Shown here piece by piece: positions 60,821 to 64,000 of a stretch of 64,000 bases of DNA. Origin of the DNA: Myxococcus stipitatus DSM 14675 (lineage in GTDB: Bacteria > Myxococcota > Myxococcia > Myxococcales > Myxococcaceae). Within the stretch, counting starts at the first letter, position 1; the number at the start of each line of letters is the position of its first letter. Location: the NCBI RefSeq assembly GCF_000331735.1, contig NC_020126.1, positions 372,001 through 436,000 on the forward strand, read 5' to 3'. The position numbers and the translations under genes were made by a program. The notes beneath the pieces are model-generated. The model saw only the letters and a list, made by a program, of their open reading frames with translations, made no database searches and was not told the origin of the DNA.

Positions 60821-63049
60821 ATGAGCAACGGTCGCGTCCTGAAGTTCGCGCTGTCCATCGACGGAGGAGACGAGGCGATTCTCCGGGTCGTCCGCTTCGA
60901 GCTGGACGAGGGCCTCTCCGAGGGCAGCCGAGGGTGGGTGGAGGCGGAGACGCAGGAGGCCGTGGACGCGACGTCCATGCCGGGCAAGCCGTACCGGCTG
61001 CGCATCCTCCAGGGGGAGGAAGGCCCGGACCGGTGCTTCCATGGCCTCGTCTACGAGGCCAGCCTGGAGGCCTTCCAGCCCGAGCACTTCCGGCTGCGAC
61101 TGGAGGTGGGCTCGATGCTCCACCTGCTGGAGCTGGGGCAGGAGGTGCGGCTGTTCCAGGAGCAGTCCGTCCCTGACGTGGTGAAGACGCTGCTGGAGGA
61201 GGCGGGGGGCTCGGAGGAGGCGCAGTCGTGGACGCTCGAGGAGTCGACGCCATCGCGTGTGGCGCTGACGCAGTACAACGAGAGTGACTACGCCTTCCTG
61301 CGTCGCCTGCTGGCGGAGGAGGGCATCGTCTTCGCCGTGCGCAACGACGACGCGGGCGAGACGCTGGCCTTCTTCGACGGCCCGGACGGCCTGGTGCCCC
61401 TGGTGGGGGACGGCGTGTTGCTGGAGCGCGCGGAGACCCGCACGGAGGAGGACACGGTCCTCTCGCTGAAGGACCGCCACGCGGCGAGGACCGACACCGT
61501 GATGGTGCGCGACTACGACGCGAAGCGGCCCTCGGTGGACTTGAGCCACGGTGAGAAGGCCCCCGAGGCGCGAGGCCGCGAGGAGTACCTGCACCCCGGC
61601 GGCTTCGAGGAGCTCGCCGATGGCAAGCGCCGCGCGAAGCGGGTTCTCGAAGGGCACCAGTCGCGCGTCGTCCTGCGCGAGGGGACGAGTGACTGTCCTC
61701 ACCTCGAGCCCGGTCGCACCTTCACGATGATTGGAAACGTGCGCGTGGCGCTCAACGGAGAGCAGTTGGTCCTCTCCGTGGTGCACCGAGGCGGCGTGCG
61801 GGCCCGGGACACCGGAGCGTCCGAGGAGACGTACGAGAACGCCTTCCGGGTCATTCCCTCCAAGCCCGCGTTCTTCCGGCCGGAGGCACCGCCGGAGCGC
61901 TCGGCGCCGGGCATCCAGGTGGCCTTCGTCACGGGTGCGGCGGGGCAGGAACTGCACGGCAGCGAGCGCGGCGAGGTGAAGGTGCGCTTCCCCTGGGACC
62001 GCTCCGGCATCACGGATGACCGCAGCTCTCCGTGGCTGCGCGTCGGGCAGCTCGCGCTGGGGGGCTCGATGATTGTCCCGCGCGTGGGCTTCGAGGTGAT
62101 GGTGGACCACGAGCTGGGGGACCGCGACCGGCCGCTCGTCGTCGGCCACCTCTACAACGGCGAGGCGATGCCTCCCTACGCGCTGCCGGACCACGCAACG
62201 CTCAGCTCCATCCAGACGGCCACCACGGGCGGCGGACCTGGGGCCAACGAGCTGCGCTTCGAGGACGCCACGGGCTCCGAGGAGATCTTCCTCAATGCCT
62301 CACACGACCTCACCGTCGCCGTGGAGCACGATGCCTCGACGCAGGTGCTGGTGGATGAGTCCACCGAAGTGGGGGGCAACCGCACGTTCAGCGTCGGCGC
62401 CAACCACACCCACAAGGTGACGAGCCACCGCAAGCTCGAGGTCGGCGTCAACCAGAGTCTCAATATCGCGGCGGACTTCTCGGACGGCATCGGCGGGGAC
62501 CTGGTCGTCGAGGTGGGCGCGACGCGCAAGCTCACCGTGGGCGGAGACCTCACCGAGGACACGCAGGGCGCGCTGGAGCGCACGGTGGGCGGGCTCCAGG
62601 CCGTCACGGGAATGACGGGCTACGAGCGCAAGGTCGTGGGGAGCTCGAAGACGACGGTGGGCGCGGCGTGGCTGGAGGCGTGCACCGACGGCCGGATGAG
62701 CACGTGTGGCACGGCTCGGACGGAGACGGTGGGGGCCTTGAAGATGGTGAAGGCCAAGACGGTCGCCGTGTCCGCCGGCGCGGCCTATGCGCTCACGGCG
62801 GCGTCGGAGAAGGTGAAGGTCGGCGGCAACCGCGTGGACAAGTCCGAGGTCGCGCTCGCCATCACCGCGGCGGGGGGCCTGAGCGTCAAGGCGGAGAACA
62901 TCAACATCTCCGGCAAGAGCAAGGTGGTGCTGAAGGTGGGCGGCTCGACGGTGGAGGTCACTCCCACGGGGGTGAAGATCAAGTCGTCGAAGATTCAGCT
63001 CAAGGGCGTGAAGAAGCTGGGCTCGAAGCTGAGCCACAAGAGCAATTGA
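60821..63049 (+). CDS. vgrG: Type VI secretion VgrG spike protein (second of three)
   Basis: 742 residues, ATG 13 bp after the first vgrG stop. Same architecture: gp27-like domain with VALTQYNESDYAFLRRLLAE, OB-fold with VKVRFPWDRSGI and GFEVMVDHELGDRDRP, then PPYALPDH and a beta-helix tail to the end. It is a diverged paralog of the first copy, sharing only family residues. No C-terminal effector domain is evident, so cargo probably binds the tip or uses adaptors. Co-transcribed with both neighbours. Confidence 0.93.
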   Translation: MSNGRVLKFALSIDGGDEAILRVVRFELDEGLSEGSRGWVEAETQEAVDATSMPGKPYRLRILQGEEGPDRCFHGLVYEASLEAFQPEHFRLRLEVGSMLHLLELGQEVRLFQEQSVPDVVKTLLEEAGGSEEAQSWTLEESTPSRVALTQYNESDYAFLRRLLAEEGIVFAVRNDDAGETLAFFDGPDGLVPLVGDGVLLERAETRTEEDTVLSLKDRHAARTDTVMVRDYDAKRPSVDLSHGEKAPEARGREEYLHPGGFEELADGKRRAKRVLEGHQSRVVLREGTSDCPHLEPGRTFTMIGNVRVALNGEQLVLSVVHRGGVRARDTGASEETYENAFRVIPSKPAFFRPEAPPERSAPGIQVAFVTGAAGQELHGSERGEVKVRFPWDRSGITDDRSSPWLRVGQLALGGSMIVPRVGFEVMVDHELGDRDRPLVVGHLYNGEAMPPYALPDHATLSSIQTATTGGGPGANELRFEDATGSEEIFLNASHDLTVAVEHDASTQVLVDESTEVGGNRTFSVGANHTHKVTSHRKLEVGVNQSLNIAADFSDGIGGDLVVEVGATRKLTVGGDLTEDTQGALERTVGGLQAVTGMTGYERKVVGSSKTTVGAAWLEACTDGRMSTCGTARTETVGALKMVKAKTVAVSAGAAYALTAASEKVKVGGNRVDKSEVALAITAAGGLSVKAENINISGKSKVVLKVGGSTVEVTPTGVKIKSSKIQLKGVKKLGSKLSHKSN

Positions 63050-63063
63050 GGGGGACGTGAAGC

Positions 63064-64000
63064 ATGGGTGACGAGCAGCGCCTCGTGGCGACATTCTTCT
63101 TCAGCGGACACGACGGAGGCCTCTCGGTGCATGCGGTGCGCGGGCGGGAGGAGGTGTCCCGCGCGTACCGCTTCGAGGTGGACTTCTCCGGGCAGGGCGT
63201 GGACGTGGACGCCGCGCCGGGGGTTCGCGCCTCCCTGTTGCTGGAGTCACCGCGTGGCGGAGTGCGCTCCGTGGGCGGGGTGGTGGAGGAGGTCTCCCTG
63301 GCCGCCATGGGACAGGCGGGCGAGGAGGCCTTCGGACGCTACCGGGCGGTGCTCGTCCCGGAGCCGTACCTCGTGCTGAGCCTGCGGCGAGGCTTCCGCA
63401 TCTTCCAGCAGAAGACGGTGCCCGACATCGTCAAGAAGGTGTGCGAGGACGCGGGGCTGGACGCGGCGACCTTCGACTGGGGCGGTGTCTCGGGCCGCTA
63501 TCCGCAGCGCGACTATTGCGTGCAGTACGACGAGTCGGAGTGGGACTTCATCTGCCGGCTGCTCGAGGATGAGGGCATCTTCTTCGCCTTCAGCCACACC
63601 GCGGACGGAGTCCTCATGCGCTTCGAGGACGACAGCACCCGCGTGGACCTGCTCTCGCCGGACGTGTTGGGCTTCTCCTTCTTTCCGCAGGAGGACGCCT
63701 CGTTCGCCCGCGTCTGGGACTTCCGGCTGCGCACGCGCCTGCGGCCGTCGAAGGCGACGGTCAACGACTACGACATGCTGCGGCCTGGTACCTCGTTGCT
63801 CTCGAGCGCGGAGGCGTCGGAGGCGCTCTCGCGCGAGTGGTACGAGTTCCCCGGAGGCTTCCGCGCTCCGGCCGAGGGCAAGCGCCGGGCGGCGGTGCGG
63901 TTGGATGAGCTGCGAGGGACTCGGGTGACGGCGCTCGGGCGCACGGATGCGCTCTTCGTGGCGCCGGGTCGCCGCTTCCTGCTCCAGGGGCATCCGGCCT
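63064..64000 (+). CDS. vgrG: Type VI secretion VgrG spike protein (third, cut by window edge)
   Basis: The first 312 residues of a third VgrG, ATG 14 bp after the second stop. Only the gp27-like N-terminal region is present, with RDYCVQYDESEWDFICRLLED and the FPGGFRAPAEGKRRAAVRLDEL stretch. The OB-fold and needle lie past the window edge, so any effector extension or partner gene cannot be seen. Clear paralog of the two preceding genes. Confidence 0.9.
   Translation, partial: MGDEQRLVATFFFSGHDGGLSVHAVRGREEVSRAYRFEVDFSGQGVDVDAAPGVRASLLLESPRGGVRSVGGVVEEVSLAAMGQAGEEAFGRYRAVLVPEPYLVLSLRRGFRIFQQKTVPDIVKKVCEDAGLDAATFDWGGVSGRYPQRDYCVQYDESEWDFICRLLEDEGIFFAFSHTADGVLMRFEDDSTRVDLLSPDVLGFSFFPQEDASFARVWDFRLRTRLRPSKATVNDYDMLRPGTSLLSSAEASEALSREWYEFPGGFRAPAEGKRRAAVRLDELRGTRVTALGRTDALFVAPGRRFLLQGHPA

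Noticed and set aside
1-64000. RNA genes and insertion sequences
   Set aside because: I looked for tRNA-like cloverleaf ends, rRNA cores and transposase motifs (DDE/HUH) and saw none; a full tRNAscan or Infernal run was not possible.

Overview
The window is about 64 kb of very GC-rich DNA with long open frames, dense gene packing and many GTG starts. The gene content points to a myxobacterium of the Myxococcus/Corallococcus/Pyxidicoccus type. It has a MYXO-CTERM-like sorting tail, many secreted Cys-lipoproteins, hybrid histidine kinases, MoxR/VWA operons, RCC1 and DUF4397 lipoproteins, a caspase-like protein and tandem VgrG proteins. The assignment rests on content and composition only. I see no rRNA, tRNA, CRISPR array, transposase or integrase.

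Layout. (1) 1-3.4 kb: two tandem paralogous TIG/IPT-repeat lipoproteins (the first cut by the window edge), each behind the same promoter-like motif. (2) 3.5-7.8 kb: an overlapping minus-strand operon (asparagine-synthase-like enzyme without a glutaminase domain, GT1 glycosyltransferase, ROK/ASKHA-like protein with its motifs in permuted order) facing a divergent radical SAM gene; this looks like a small biosynthetic locus. (3) 7.8-11.1 kb: aldo/keto reductase and a membrane sensor kinase. (4) 11.4-17.3 kb: a translationally coupled five-gene operon (MoxR AAA+ ATPase, unknown protein, HExxH+VWA protein, small coiled-coil-like protein, PaaK-like adenylate-forming enzyme). (5) 17.3-18.3 kb: a signal-peptide-bearing papain-like toxin candidate overlapping a small acidic immunity candidate, bracketed by a perfect 20-bp direct repeat whose second copy overlaps the 3' end of a LuxR-type regulator. 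(6) 19-26 kb: M15-like peptidoglycan hydrolase with a four-fold N-terminal repeat, zinc-ribbon membrane protein, dipeptide epimerase, hybrid histidine kinase, SUFU-domain protein, FemAB/GNAT-like protein. (7) 26-38 kb: mostly metabolic and accessory genes (desaturase, BioA, AI-2E transporter, tail-collar protein, DUF1338/HglS-like enzyme, maltose acetyltransferase, S9 peptidase, SMR transporter, RimJ-like acetyltransferase, GDPD-like protein). (8) 38-50 kb: a giant beta-helix/Ig-like surface protein, OmpA-family and DUF4398 lipoprotein pair, 5'-3' exonuclease, truncated hemoglobin, TetR regulator with a palindrome at its start codon, alpha/beta hydrolase, two paralogous lipoproteins and a second desaturase whose frame runs into the next gene. 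(9) 50-54.6 kb: RCC1 lipoprotein, ECF-like sigma factor, zinc-finger anti-sigma protein and a caspase/EF-hand protein in one closely spaced operon. (10) 54.7-64 kb: DUF4397 lipoprotein, second S9 peptidase, and three tandem vgrG genes (the third cut by the window edge).

The most interesting candidates are the repeat-flanked papain-like toxin/immunity cassette, the MoxR/HExxH-VWA/adenylating-enzyme operon, the permuted ROK-like protein in the asparagine-synthase cluster, and the sigma/anti-sigma/caspase operon. All functional statements come from reading motifs and gene order. No database search or structure prediction was run.
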